Assembly: GCA_044425705.1 (NCBI GenBank)
Contig: JAWXVD010000015.1
Coordinates: forward strand, 1-45,717
Origin: JAWXVD01 sp044425705
GTDB lineage: Bacteria; Bacillota; Clostridia; Lachnospirales; Lachnospiraceae
Reading direction: 5' to 3'
Length of the DNA stretch: 45,717 bases
The notes beneath the pieces are model-generated. The model ran no database searches, had not been told where the DNA came from, and worked only from the letters and a program-made list of their open reading frames with translations. Below, one piece after another: positions 8,436-17,582 of this stretch. Made by a program: the position numbers and the translations under genes. The stretch's first letter is position 1, and every line of letters begins with the position of its first letter.

Positions 8436-9866
8436 ATGCAACCATATAAAATTTTAGGTTTAGAAACAACAGCAACAAAACAAGAAATTAAAAAGGCATA
8501 TTTTCGATTAATTCGAACTTATACCCCTGAAAAATCTCCTGAAAAATTCAAAGAAATTAGAGCAGCCTATGAATATTTACAAAATGATGAAAATCGTGCA
8601 CAAATGGCAAATATCTCTACTATCCCAACTGAATTTCAAAAGGCCTATGAACAGGTTCTTAAATTTATGCAAAGCAATGAATATGAAAAAGGAGCTCTTT
8701 TGTGCGAACAGGTACTGCACATCACTTCTATAGAAGCATTTGAAATTCTTTTAGGAACCTGTTATTTAGAAAATAACAATTCTGGAAAAGCAATTAAAGT
8801 ATGGGAAAGTTTATGTAAAAAACACCCCGATAATTGGGTTTATTTAGAATATCTAGGAGATGCATACTTTGAGCGTGGATGGTATAAAAAAGCAACTACG
8901 GTTTATCAAAAACTTCTTACTGTAACATCAAAAAGTATTTCTCTCTATTATAAGCTGTTAACCTCTTTGGGTGAAGATACAAAGGATTTACAATTAAAAT
9001 TAGCTTTTACAGAACAACTACTCTCTTATCTAGAAGAGAAAGACACGTTATCTAGAGAAGAACATGAAGACTTATATGCACTATTTATGTCCTTTATTCC
9101 AGAAGAGTCAAATAGCACAACTTTAGCTTTTATCCTTGGCATTTCAAAACCAGTATTTCATATAAGTAGTAAATATTGTCTGGCATATACCGAACACTTT
9201 AATGCCATGCTTCATTTCCTACTACTGCTCATTGAAATTTTTGATCGTTATTCCGTGGGCGAATCCTTAATAAAACAATACTTGGATTTCCTTACCACTT
9301 GTCGTTCATATTTGACGCCTGAATTGGCAAGTACCTTAGAGGTATCACAGGTATTTCTAGAAATGAAATACGTGACAAAAGATGAAACACTACATACCGA
9401 AATTGTAGAAAAATCAGATGCCTTGTATGCTAGTCACCTACTAACTAATCAAAAACTTGCTAAAAATCCTCTTATAACTATGATGATTGGTAATATAGAA
9501 CCTATCCGTGTAGAAGAATTAAAATGCGATATGGAGTGGTATATGGTAAATCATTTGTCAGAGTATCTGCCTAGTTTACAGCTTATTCAACAAAAATATC
9601 CTATCCTCGCTATGGCTATGGGGCAAGAATTAGATGAAATGATACATTGCACCAATCAAAGAACGCTTGCTAATAAATACGAACGCAAATTAAGAAAGGT
9701 TTTTAAGATCCCATCTAATTCCGCTATATTTTCTGACCCAGAGGAATCAACCTTTGATGATTGTTATGATTATGAACCTTATCAACGGGAAGGTACAAAA
9801 GTAGGACGAAATGATCCTTGTCCTTGCGGTAGTGGAAAAAAATACAAAAAATGTTGTGGTAAATAG
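8436..9866 (+). CDS. J-like domain, TPR and SEC-C protein with altered HPD
   Basis: The first 60 residues fit a J-domain (YKILGLETTATKQEIKKAY then KFKEIRAAYEYL). At the HPD site, however, they read T30-P31-E32 within RTYTPEKSPE, so the invariant His and Asp needed to stimulate Hsp70 are replaced. TPR-like repeats follow (KGALLCEQVLHITSIEAFEI; GKAIKVWESLCKKHPDNWVY). A long helical region comes next, and the C-terminus is a SEC-C zinc motif (GRNDPCPCGSGKKYKKCC). It starts 3 nt after the Hsp70 stop. The arrangement suggests a client or scaffold adaptor for the variant Hsp70. Confidence 0.8.
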   Translation: MQPYKILGLETTATKQEIKKAYFRLIRTYTPEKSPEKFKEIRAAYEYLQNDENRAQMANISTIPTEFQKAYEQVLKFMQSNEYEKGALLCEQVLHITSIEAFEILLGTCYLENNNSGKAIKVWESLCKKHPDNWVYLEYLGDAYFERGWYKKATTVYQKLLTVTSKSISLYYKLLTSLGEDTKDLQLKLAFTEQLLSYLEEKDTLSREEHEDLYALFMSFIPEESNSTTLAFILGISKPVFHISSKYCLAYTEHFNAMLHFLLLLIEIFDRYSVGESLIKQYLDFLTTCRSYLTPELASTLEVSQVFLEMKYVTKDETLHTEIVEKSDALYASHLLTNQKLAKNPLITMMIGNIEPIRVEELKCDMEWYMVNHLSEYLPSLQLIQQKYPILAMAMGQELDEMIHCTNQRTLANKYERKLRKVFKIPSNSAIFSDPEESTFDDCYDYEPYQREGTKVGRNDPCPCGSGKKYKKCCGK

Positions 9867-9878
9867 ATTGGCAACACG

Positions 9879-9905
9879 ATTGTAATAGCTACAATATTTT
9901 TTTTA
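9879..9905 (+). terminator. Terminator of the chaperone operon
   Basis: ATTGTA (9879-9884) pairs with TACAAT (9890-9895) and is followed by a run of nine T. The stem is short and AT-only. A second, stronger stem (CTCACCA against TTGGTGGG, about 9933-9958) follows and may help. Confidence 0.6.
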
Positions 9906-9942
9906 AAAAGATATTGTTACAAAATAATTTTCACCCTCACCA

Positions 9943-10191
9943 TTGCTATTATTGGTGGGGGTAATTTTATACTATTATGATGTTTCTATCTATGTATGGT
10001 GCAATAAAAATAAAATTGCAGTTGATAGACTTTCTTTCACATTAACAAGTGGTGTATCTGGACTTTTAGGTGCAAATGGTGCAGGCAAAACAACGCTTAT
10101 GCGTATGATTTGCGGGATATTAAAACCGACAAGTGGAGAAGTCAAGTTTGATGGTGTCGATGTATCAATGGTACAATCCAACCCTCACTAG
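9943..10191 (+). pseudogene. N-terminal fragment of an ABC transporter ATPase
   Basis: The reading frame contains AVDRLSFTLTSGVSGLLG and a full Walker A (GANGAGKTTLMRMICGIL), then KPTSGEVKFDGVDVS. It then stops after SNPH. The signature motif, Walker B and H-loop are all missing; a full subunit is about 230-300 residues. The 3' edge coincides with the truncated end of the facing membrane protein gene at 10142-10190, so one rearrangement probably cut both. Confidence 0.8.
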
Positions 10192-10573
10192 TCCAAGCGA
10201 CATCATACTCCTGCAGTGTGTATTCTACCGTTTCCCAACTATTATTTTCATATACTTGTAACCAATATGGTGAGCTTGTCATCAGTTCACCTTGTTGCTC
10301 ACCACCTTCTTGTTCACAAACAATGGTTAATCCAATAGATGTAACATCTACGACGGTGAAAGTGATACCCCAATCGTTTGTTTCAGGAATGTCCCAAGGT
10401 TCGCTAATTGCTGTTGTCTCATCTTCTATTATTATTTCTTCTTTCGTGACAACCGTTACACCAGTAAGTGCACTTCTCGGATTTACAACATTTAATACCA
10501 ATATAGAAACAAAGAACAAAATCACAGCAACTATCATTGCAAATATTGTAAATATAATTATTTTCTTTTTCAT
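10142..10573 (-). pseudogene. Membrane-anchored protein, C-terminus lost
   Basis: Starts at ATG 10573 after GGGAGA. Residues 5-30 form one membrane anchor. An extracytoplasmic domain follows with segments ITFTVVDVTSIGLTIVCEQ, YWLQVYENNSWETVEYTL and DVAWTSEGWIVP, which resembles Ig-like beta domains of clostridial surface proteins. The last 15 or so codons (LIHRHHQT) overlap the ABC fragment and are not native. I do not recognise a specific function. Confidence 0.6.
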
Positions 10574-10668
10574 CAGTTCTTTTCTCCCTCTAAAATACAG
10601 TCAATTGCTAGTACTAATGCCACACAAAATCCTACTTTTAAAAAAATTCGTTGAAAAGGGGATAAAAC
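10573..10668 (-). pseudogene. C-terminal fragment of a membrane protein
   Basis: A frame without a start reads LSPFQRIFLKVGFCVALVLA then IDCILEGEKN and stops. Its TGA shares a base with the ATG of the next gene, an arrangement typical of translational coupling. The hydrophobic stretch suggests the tail of a permease or sensor that once headed this operon. The upstream part is gone. Confidence 0.4.
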
Positions 10669-10700
10669 TTTATGAATATGAAAAGTTGGATATTAAAATC
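10666..10700 (+). repeat. Possible degenerate leader repeat, plus strand
   Basis: The plus strand reads AACTTTATGAATATGAAAAG then TTGGATATTAAAATC before an ATG at 10701. It resembles the leader repeat (translated KLYEYEKLDIKIM against KLPDYEKVINIKM for copy 1). The similarity is partial and the region is AT-rich, so chance remains possible. Any gene it once preceded is absent. Confidence 0.3.
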
Positions 10701-10737
10701 ATGCCTGACTCCTTTTTCCCAAACTATATCCTTTATT

Positions 10738-11480
10738 TCACACAACTGCTTCTATCAGTATTTTCCCAGCTATTTCGATACTTTTAACTCCTACTTCCTT
10801 ATTTTCATTAAAATTAAAGCTTAGCATATATCCTTTTTCTAAATGGTAGTAGTCTAAATATTCCGTGAGTTGTTGTTCGCCACGGGTATTGTATTCTTCT
10901 CCATGCCATATTTTCATTTCAATGATATATTGTTTTCCAAGATAATCAATAATAATATCCGTTCTTCTCATATCTCTAGTCTGAGCTTCAATATAATAAA
11001 TACCAACACCATTAATAATCGGCTTTAAATAGAGCAAAAAGTACTTTCTCCCCTCTTCTTCCTTAAAAGCGATTGACTGATTCCCATAGATGTCATCAAA
11101 ATGCTGAACAAACTTTTCAAGAATACGTGTCATATCTAATGCACCATGATTGATAAATTGATTCTTATTTTCTCATAGTCATACAATTTGTGAATCAGTG
11201 AATCAAACAGTGTATTTTGCTCATTTAACAATAATTTTATTGCTTGCAAAAATCCCTCTTTGGTCCATGCAGATTTTTTATTAGGAAACTTTTCTGTTCC
11301 TGCCACTTTTTCATCTATCAATTTACAGATACGAGATACTAAAAATGGATAACCTGAGGTATAATCATAAATTAAATTAGAAATTTGAATCTTATCCATC
11401 CCTGTCATATAGTTTTGTTCGTAGTTGCAAATCATACTATTAATATCATCCATAGAAAAACTCATATTAATATCAAAATA
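10738..11480 (-). pseudogene. Decayed copy of AAA-ATPase/PD-(D/E)XK gene
   Basis: Two consecutive frames (11465-11136 and 11133-10738) are nearly identical to the second half of the intact protein at 26529-28109. They share DYTSGYPFLVSRICKLIDEK, SAWTKEGFLQA, then ILEKFVQHFDDIYGNQSIAF and YLGKQYIIEMKIWHGEEYN. About 215 bp present in the intact copy (around 26958-27173) are missing at 11150, between short GAAAATA-like repeats, which shifts the frame. The first 220 or so codons, with the Walker motifs, are absent. The C-terminal nuclease-like frame is still open. Confidence 0.9.
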
Positions 11481-11685
11481 TTCACCTCTCTATAAATTCT
11501 TTATTCTATTTGAAATACAACTACTACTCTTGGCACTATTATATCATTAGCATCAAATTATTTTCAAGGTATTCTTTCGGTCTTGCTTCTATTCTCCCTC
11601 TAAACTGTAGTCGATCACAAAGGATTCATATGATGACCTGAACGTAACATGCCACTTGACAGTTCGCCTTGCTGCTCGCATACTT

Positions 11686-12405
11686 TTATACAAAATCTAA
11701 ATCTTGCTTAAACTCCTCCCATGCTTCTTCATTCTCCACATAGTAAACAGGACACAACTTTCCATTCTGGTCATAGTGACGCAATACATCATCTCTGCCT
11801 AAGTTATATTTTTCTAAAAGCCAGTTAGTCAGTTGTACCAACGAAGTATAAGTTTCTTCTGTAAAGACTCCACTTTCATCAAGATAGCAGCATTCGATGG
11901 ATATGGAATCATAATTTCTTGTCTGTACTGCATATCCTATTTCATCTAACGGTATACATTGAATAATTTCACCTTCGTACCCTATGATAAAATGGGCACT
12001 AGCAGAAGTCACCCCAGTCTCAGCTAGGGATTCAAAATAACTTTTATTTTGAGCTGCTGATGTGCCTGGATTTGCAGTATAGTGAACAAATATATTATTC
12101 ACTGTTTCAATAGTATCACCTGGTCTCGAATGTTCATTGATAGAAAGAAAATCTTCTGTTATCACAGGTTTTTCTGTTTTTATCTCTTGTACCACTTGTG
12201 ATTCGCCAATGTGGCCTATGCTGACTGCCTGTGGTAAAAATAAGTTCATAATCTTGATAACCAATAATATCACCAAACCTATAAAAATTGTTAATATTGC
12301 AATTGCTATGAAACAACGTTGGCGAAATACAGTTTTCCGCCTAGCTTGTAACCTTCTTTTGTATAGTTCTCTTCTTTTTCGCTCTCTTGCCTGTTCTGTC
12401 TCCAT
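11686..12405 (-). CDS. Membrane-anchored N-acetylmuramoyl-L-alanine amidase
   Basis: Starts at ATG 12405 after GGAG with 6-nt spacing; the longer frame would need a TTG. A basic N-terminus (RKRRELYKRRLQARRK) precedes one membrane helix (residues 30-55), so the enzyme faces the outside. The Amidase_2/PGRP domain covers residues 100-239. Zinc ligands are the histidine in FVHYTA, the histidine in LRHYDQ and the cysteine or region in GKLCP. SASAHFIIGYEGEIIQCIPL is the family core. It cleaves the link between muramic acid and the stem peptide. It is monocistronic, upstream of the decayed ATPase. Confidence 0.85.
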   Translation of the reverse strand: METEQARERKRRELYKRRLQARRKTVFRQRCFIAIAILTIFIGLVILLVIKIMNLFLPQAVSIGHIGESQVVQEIKTEKPVITEDFLSINEHSRPGDTIETVNNIFVHYTANPGTSAAQNKSYFESLAETGVTSASAHFIIGYEGEIIQCIPLDEIGYAVQTRNYDSISIECCYLDESGVFTEETYTSLVQLTNWLLEKYNLGRDDVLRHYDQNGKLCPVYYVENEEAWEEFKQDLDFV

Positions 12406-12506
12406 ACTTTTCTCCAATGTATTTTTTCTTTTTTATAGTACAAATCATGTATGAACAGTAACTATTCTATCATCTTTAGATTACATTTTTCATGGAAATT
12501 ATTGCA

Positions 12507-14525
12507 TCATAAACTATCAAAAACCAATACCACTTTAAACAAATCTCCATCAATGGTAAGTGATAAAGTACCTCCTTGTAATTGAGTAAGACTTTCTGCA
12601 ATGGATAGACCTAATCCATTTCCTTCTGAATGTCTAGAATGATCTCCTCTTACAAAACGTTCCATCAATTCCTCTTCCGAAATATCTAGTGGATATCTAG
12701 AAATATTTTTTAATGAAATAATTGCTTTTCCATTTTTTTCTTCTACATTCAAATAAACACGGGTATTTTCTTGTGCATACTTACAGATATTATTCAATAA
12801 ATTATCAAGCACTCTCCACAATCGCCTACCATCAGCCATAATTCTTACTACTTCTTCTGGCTGCTTCGTAATCATAAATAATTTTTTATCTTCTAATTTT
12901 TGTTCATATTCTCCTACTATTTGCGTTAATAGTACACCCACTTCACAAGGTTCTAGCAACATTTCTATATTACCTGAAGAAGCCTTGGAAGCCTCTACTA
13001 AATCCTCTATTAATTTTTTCAATCGATTAGATTGCCGGAACAGTACTTCGGAATACTCTTGAATTTTCATATTATCTGTCTTTTGCTCTCGAATCAAATC
13101 CGAATAATTGATAATGGAAGTCAATGGAGTCTTGATATCATGGCTAACATTGGTAATCAATTCTGTTTTCATTCGTTCACTTTTCATCTGCTCTTCAACT
13201 GCCTTTGTCAATCCAAGTGCCAATGTATTTAAGTTTTCACCTGCTTCCTGAAATTCTTTCGGCATATATTTCGTATCCACTTGATAAGAGAGATTCCCAC
13301 CAGCTAATGCCTCACTTGCAAGCTTAAATTTTTTCAATAACGCCATAATGTAAAAAATATAGTTACAAATGAAAAAGCAACATACCGCTAAAAATAGCAT
13401 TCTTAGAATCGATTCATCTATGACTGTGCCTCCCATCACCAAAAATATAGATGCCCCTAGGCTAAAAAGAAAACTCTTCCATATTAGTGGTAAACGTTCT
13501 ATCATTCTTTTTATCCTGACAAATATTTTTTTACTACCTCTTATAAGTATGGTAAAGATTATAAATAATAGTGTATTTCTCCACCATTTTCCCACTTTTA
13601 TTCGAACTGTAAAATTCATACACATGAATAATAAAATAATAAGGCATAAGATACTAGCCACTATTACTAATAATACTTGTAAGAATTCATAGTAAAAGTA
13701 ATTCACTGTTCTACAAATAGTAGCTAACAAAGCAATACAAATTCCACCACAAATCGTAACGTATAAATCTAGCGGTATTTTACACATTCCCCGCAACGTG
13801 ACCTCTTCCTCTTCCTTGCGCCATCCCGCTCCATACATTAAAAATGCGAAACCCGAAATCCCGCCAAGTAAACTACATATTGAAATCCACCACATACTAT
13901 AGCGAAGTGGGTATGCCAAATCAATCCATTTAGAAATAAAATAATACTGATTATTGCTTGCATACATACTACTTGCAGATAATGTCACCTCATATTTTTG
14001 ATTTGCTTCTTCTATTAAAATTGCTACTTGTGCTTTTGTTTCTTCTATAAGCCCTAGGTACTCTTGGCTTTCTACAACTAACCTTCCATCCATTTCTCCC
14101 ACAGTCACCATACTATCTTCAAATTGATTAAACTGCTCAAGAAAATCATCTTCTATTTCCCAATGATAATAAGAGGTACTAATTTCCCATTCACCACTCT
14201 GATAATCGTTTCTCTCATACATTATATATCCATCTTTTTTTACTGAAACATTAATATAATTATCATCTATATATATATCTGCCGCTTCACTGTCATCATT
14301 AATCAATTTTTCCAATGTTTTTCTCATATCCCATTGCGCAGTGTTTCCTAATAAATCAGTATAAAGTTCTTCTTTGTCTTTTTGGGTAAAATTTTGTTCC
14401 CACATAAAACAGCTGGCTATAGCAGAAATACAAAAAAAGATAGATAACATAATCACACCAATGAAGGCTATGATCTTCGCTCCTATACTAGTTAATAATC
14501 CTGTTTTTTTATCACTCATACGCAT
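12507..14525 (-). CDS. Sensor histidine kinase
   Basis: About 672 residues, from ATG 14525 with GAGGA 5 nt upstream. An N-terminal membrane helix, an extracytoplasmic domain of about 160 residues and then a cluster of five to six membrane helices precede a HAMP-like linker (LAGGNLSYQVDTKYMPKE). The HisKA site is SHDIKTPLTS near residue 460. The ATPase domain has NLLNNICKYA (N box) and GNGLGLSIAESL (G box). The gene lies 35 nt after its response regulator on the same strand. The multi-helix sensor resembles those of clostridial cell-envelope or antibiotic sensing systems, but the ligand is not evident. Confidence 0.9.
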   Translation of the reverse strand: MRMSDKKTGLLTSIGAKIIAFIGVIMLSIFFCISAIASCFMWEQNFTQKDKEELYTDLLGNTAQWDMRKTLEKLINDDSEAADIYIDDNYINVSVKKDGYIMYERNDYQSGEWEISTSYYHWEIEDDFLEQFNQFEDSMVTVGEMDGRLVVESQEYLGLIEETKAQVAILIEEANQKYEVTLSASSMYASNNQYYFISKWIDLAYPLRYSMWWISICSLLGGISGFAFLMYGAGWRKEEEEVTLRGMCKIPLDLYVTICGGICIALLATICRTVNYFYYEFLQVLLVIVASILCLIILLFMCMNFTVRIKVGKWWRNTLLFIIFTILIRGSKKIFVRIKRMIERLPLIWKSFLFSLGASIFLVMGGTVIDESILRMLFLAVCCFFICNYIFYIMALLKKFKLASEALAGGNLSYQVDTKYMPKEFQEAGENLNTLALGLTKAVEEQMKSERMKTELITNVSHDIKTPLTSIINYSDLIREQKTDNMKIQEYSEVLFRQSNRLKKLIEDLVEASKASSGNIEMLLEPCEVGVLLTQIVGEYEQKLEDKKLFMITKQPEEVVRIMADGRRLWRVLDNLLNNICKYAQENTRVYLNVEEKNGKAIISLKNISRYPLDISEEELMERFVRGDHSRHSEGNGLGLSIAESLTQLQGGTLSLTIDGDLFKVVLVFDSL

Positions 14526-14560
14526 CTTAATCCTCATTTCTGCAATGTGTAACCATGCAT

Positions 14561-15253
14561 TTAGGAATCCTTTTCTATTTTATATCCTTGTCCCCAAACC
14601 ACTTTAATATATCTAGGTTCCGCTGGATTAATTTCTATTTTTTCACGTAAATGTCTAATATGCACTGCTACCGTATTTTCACCGCCATAACAAGGTTCTT
14701 TCCAAATTTCTTGATAAATAGAGCTTGGTGTAAATACTGTTCCAGCATGCTCCATTAAAAATTTAAGAATTTCATATTCAGTAGGAGTCAGTGCTGCTTT
14801 TTCCCCATCTACAAATACTTCTTTTGCTTGGTTGTCCAATTCAATTCCACGATTTACCAAATTAGTGCTTTTCATCTCACCACCACCTAATTGCATATAA
14901 CGGCGCAATTGAGATTTCACTCTAGCTTTTACCTCAATGGGATTAAATGGTTTTGTAATATAATCATCCGCCCCAACTGTCAGTCCCAAAATCTTATCTG
15001 TATCCTCACTTTTAGCAGTCAATAAAATAATGGGAACATTACTTTTTTCCCGAATTTTAATCATTGCTGAAATTCCATCCATTTCTGGCATCATAATATC
15101 CATTAGTACAAGATGAATTTCATTGTTTTCTATGGTTGCAATTGCTTCCATTCCATTACTGGCTTCAAACAATTGATAATTATCTTCGAATAAGTAAATT
15201 TTAAGTGCCTTTACAATATCTTTTTCATCATCACAAATTAATATATGGTACAT
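14561..15253 (-). CDS. OmpR/PhoB-family response regulator
   Basis: 230 residues with a receiver domain (acidic pair DDE at 9-11, phosphoacceptor in LVLMDIMMPEMDG, K in TKPFNPIE) and a winged-helix effector (ALTPTEYEILKFLMEHAG, then VAVHIRHLREKIE). It starts after GAGAGGGG. It is the partner of the downstream histidine kinase. Direct repeats with 11-bp spacing upstream suggest autoregulation. Confidence 0.95.
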   Translation of the reverse strand: MYHILICDDEKDIVKALKIYLFEDNYQLFEASNGMEAIATIENNEIHLVLMDIMMPEMDGISAMIKIREKSNVPIILLTAKSEDTDKILGLTVGADDYITKPFNPIEVKARVKSQLRRYMQLGGGEMKSTNLVNRGIELDNQAKEVFVDGEKAALTPTEYEILKFLMEHAGTVFTPSSIYQEIWKEPCYGGENTVAVHIRHLREKIEINPAEPRYIKVVWGQGYKIEKDS

Positions 15254-15339
15254 CCAAATTCCCCTCTCGTTTCCTAATATTCTAGATTTTCTTCATTTTT
15301 ATGCCTATCAATTTTCAACCTACTGTCAATTTATTATAC

Positions 15340-15390
15340 TGTTTTTACTCTTTAAAAAACAACCTCTATAATCTTTAAGATTTGTTTAAG
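15340..15390 (-). promoter_or_regulatory. Promoter and OmpR-type direct repeat upstream of the response regulator
   Basis: On the minus strand CTTAAAC (15390-15384) and CTTAAAG (15379-15373) are spaced exactly 11 bp apart, the half-site geometry bound by OmpR/PhoB-type dimers on one helix face. Downstream lies a possible TTGTTT-18-TATAAT promoter near 15340. This supports positive autoregulation of the two-component operon. Confidence 0.45.
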
Positions 15391-15400
15391 GTAACAATAA

Positions 15401-15443
15401 GGGTCTAGTAGACATGTCCCGTAAGGATATGTCTACTAGACCC
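15401..15443 (-). terminator. Terminator of the TetR gene
   Basis: GGGTCTAGTAGACAT (15401-15415) pairs perfectly with ATGTCTACTAGACCC (15429-15443), a 15-bp stem. On the minus strand it is followed by TTATTGTTACC. Between it and the TetR stop at 15573 lies about 130 bp in which I see no gene. Confidence 0.7.
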
Positions 15444-15572
15444 AATCACACTCCAAAAGATACTTGCATAAAAGTGATTATTCATGAAAATGAACTTGTA
15501 GTAAATAAATTTTACCTTTGCTTTAACCATTGGTAAATAGTTTTCGTGTATTCTCCATTGAATCATTATCTG

Positions 15573-16148
15573 CTACGACTTAATCCCATTCAATCCATAC
15601 AGAATACACTGATTCAAATTTCGCTTCACTTCCTCTAACGGCTGTGCGTTTTCGTTGAGAAAATAATTACGCATTAGGCAGGCTGTACCCACTGCGATAA
15701 AACCGAAAAACTGTTTCGCCACAATTTCACTTTCAAACCCAGACACCAACTTCTTATTTGACATCATGCAAGAAACAAAAACACCTTGTAATTTATCCAT
15801 AAACTGAAAGGTTACGGATGAGGAAAATAATTTGATGTAGGAAGTTTTATTTTGCTCCACATAGTCAAATATTTTATCAATAAATGGCAAGAAATCTGTT
15901 TTTACCAAATCACTTGAAAATTCATTTAGATATTCTACTATATTATGGATATTTTCGTTTTCAATATCCTCATACACAGCATAAATATCTTGATAGTGTG
16001 CATAAAAAGTACCTTTGCTAATATCGGCCAGCTCGATAATTTCTTTTATTTTTATTTGTGAAATGTCCTTTTTCTGTATTAGCTCGAAGAAAGCTTCTCG
16101 AATCATTCGCTTTGAGCGAAGTGCATTTTTATAAATTGGTTTTGACAT
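15573..16148 (-). CDS. TetR/AcrR-family repressor
   Basis: 191 residues. The helix-turn-helix is IKIKEIIELADISKGTFYAHYQD (residues 30-53, in two parts: IKEIIELADIS and KGTFYAHY). The C-terminal half resembles the TetR_C_7 type found with clostridial regulators. It is divergent from the broken alcohol/aldehyde dehydrogenase genes, with a palindrome between them, so it probably once controlled them. Confidence 0.85.
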   Translation of the reverse strand: MSKPIYKNALRSKRMIREAFFELIQKKDISQIKIKEIIELADISKGTFYAHYQDIYAVYEDIENENIHNIVEYLNEFSSDLVKTDFLPFIDKIFDYVEQNKTSYIKLFSSSVTFQFMDKLQGVFVSCMMSNKKLVSGFESEIVAKQFFGFIAVGTACLMRNYFLNENAQPLEEVKRNLNQCILYGLNGIKS

Positions 16149-16170
16149 AACGTACCTCTTTCTATACTAT

Positions 16171-16208
16171 TTTCATCAAAAGGTCTAATATTAGAAACTC
16201 TGATGAAA
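16171..16208. promoter_or_regulatory. Palindromic operator between TetR and the dehydrogenase genes
   Basis: TTTCATCA (16171-16178) is the exact inverse of TGATGAAA (16201-16208) and surrounds a central TAATATTA (16187-16194). It sits directly upstream of the repressor start and fits a TetR-family site. Confidence 0.55.
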
Positions 16209-16216
16209 ATCGACCA

Positions 16217-16244
16217 TTGTATAATATTGTACTTTTAGTATAGT
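16217..16244 (+). promoter_or_regulatory. Promoter of the dehydrogenase pseudogene
   Basis: TTGTAT (16217-16222) and TATAGT (16239-16244) are separated by 16 nt. The start at 16279 follows GAGAGGA. It is still plausible as a promoter although the gene is broken. Confidence 0.45.
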
Positions 16245-16278
16245 ATTGATAAAAATAAAAGTCAAGAGAGGAATGTCT

Positions 16279-16807
16279 ATGAAAATTATATTTAGAGCTT
16301 ATCAATTCATACTAAGATAAGGTGTTGCCAAATCCTAGTGTCCATTGTGTAGAAAAAGCTGTTTTACAATACATGGAAAATAACTGCCATGAAATCATTG
16401 TAGTGGGTGGTGAATCGCCTATGGACTGTGCTAAAATTGTGGCAGCTAAAATTGCAAAACCCAATTTGCCCATCGAAAAAATGGGTGGACTGCTAAAAAT
16501 CAGAAAGAAACTTGTGCCAATCATCGCAATCCCAACCACAGCTGGTACTGGCAGTGAAACAACGGTTACAGCTGTGGTGACCAATGAAGAAAATCACAAA
16601 AAATATGCCATTACAGATATGTGCTTAGTACCAACCCACACAGCAATTATCCCAGAGCTTACCGCATCATTACCCAAACACATCACTGCAACAACTGGTG
16701 TTGATGCACTGACCCACGCAATAGAAAGTTATATTGGAAATGCCAACACCAGAGAAACAAAAATGGATGCGTTAAAGGCAAATTTCGTGGATAGAACGCA
16801 TGAATGA
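16279..16807 (+). pseudogene. Decayed iron-containing alcohol dehydrogenase
   Basis: The start (MKIIFRAYQFILR then stop) is the N-terminal tip of the family. The frame then jumps to LPNPSVHCVEKAVLQYMENN, VVGGESPMDCAKIVAAKI, PTTAGTGSETT and TGVDALTHAIESYIGNA. About 50-60 residues near the N-terminus and most of the iron-binding C-terminal half are missing. Two deletions at least are needed. The frame ends at 16807 by a frameshift. Confidence 0.85.
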
Positions 16808-17558
16808 GGAGATGCACATTCCGAAAATCATACCAGAAATTCAAAAGTCCTTGTATCGTAGAATTGCAAACATTAACTTATCTGCCAAACGTATTGTTTG
16901 GGGTAAGCTCTTAAATGCAGGACAAACCTGTGTTGCTCCAGATTACCTTTTGGTAGAAGAAAGTATGAAAGATGCGTTGCTATCTGCCATAAACCACTAT
17001 ATCCAAGTTTTTTATGGTGAATGCCCCGAAAGGAACACAGAATATCCTAAAATTATCAACCAAAGACATTTTGACAGACTATGCAATCTGATTCCAAATG
17101 ATTTACGAAAAGCAAATGAAAAAACCCTGCAAATCGCACCAGCTGTGCTACCAAATGCAAGTTGGGATAGTGAAATTATGAAAGAGGAAATCTTCGGTCC
17201 CATCCTACCAGTTTTAACCTTTAAGAGTATCGCAGAGGTAATCACTAAAATTAACAAAGGCGAAAAGCCACTTGCACTCTACCTATTTACCACTGACAAA
17301 GAAACTGAACAAGAAATCTTATTAAAAACATTCTTTGGTGGCGGCTGTGTAAACGATACAATTATTCATGTGGGCAACAATAATATACCTTTTGGTGGTG
17401 TTGGAAATAGTGGTATGGGTAGGTATCATGGCAAAGATAGTTTTTATAGCTTTAGCCATACAAAAAGCATGATAAAAAAAAGTAATTTACTGGATATTAA
17501 TGTGAGGTATGCTCCATACCGTGATAAAATCAATCTGTTAAGAAAAATTATGAAGTGA
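16800..17558 (+). pseudogene. Alcohol dehydrogenase tail fused to aldehyde dehydrogenase C-terminal half
   Basis: The first 20 codons (MNEEMHIPKIIPEIQKS) look like the end of an iron alcohol dehydrogenase. They then run into an aldehyde dehydrogenase: RIVWGKLLNAGQTCVAPDYL contains the catalytic cysteine, and EEIFGPILPVL and PFGGVGNSGMGRYHGKDSF are family motifs. The aldehyde dehydrogenase N-terminal half and NAD-binding site are missing. The simplest history is an alcohol dehydrogenase-aldehyde dehydrogenase operon collapsed by deletion. The product, if made, could not bind cofactor properly. Confidence 0.85.
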
Positions 17559-17582
17559 TAGTATATCTATATAAAAGGGTAA

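Noticed and set aside
11594..11685. Region after the amidase stop with a minus-strand reading CEQQGELSSG similar to GGEQQGEL in the 10142-10573 protein
   Set aside because: The match is only about six residues and other frames look equally open. It may be part of a dispersed repeat but cannot be supported from this window alone.
12447..12462. GAACAGTAAC upstream of the amidase gene, like one end of the MITE-like elements
   Set aside because: Only one end is visible, with no partner inverted repeat, target duplication or hairpin series nearby.
15444..15572. Possible transposase scrap after the TetR gene (MENTRKLFTNG)
   Set aside because: About eleven codons without a matching family motif; not enough to name.
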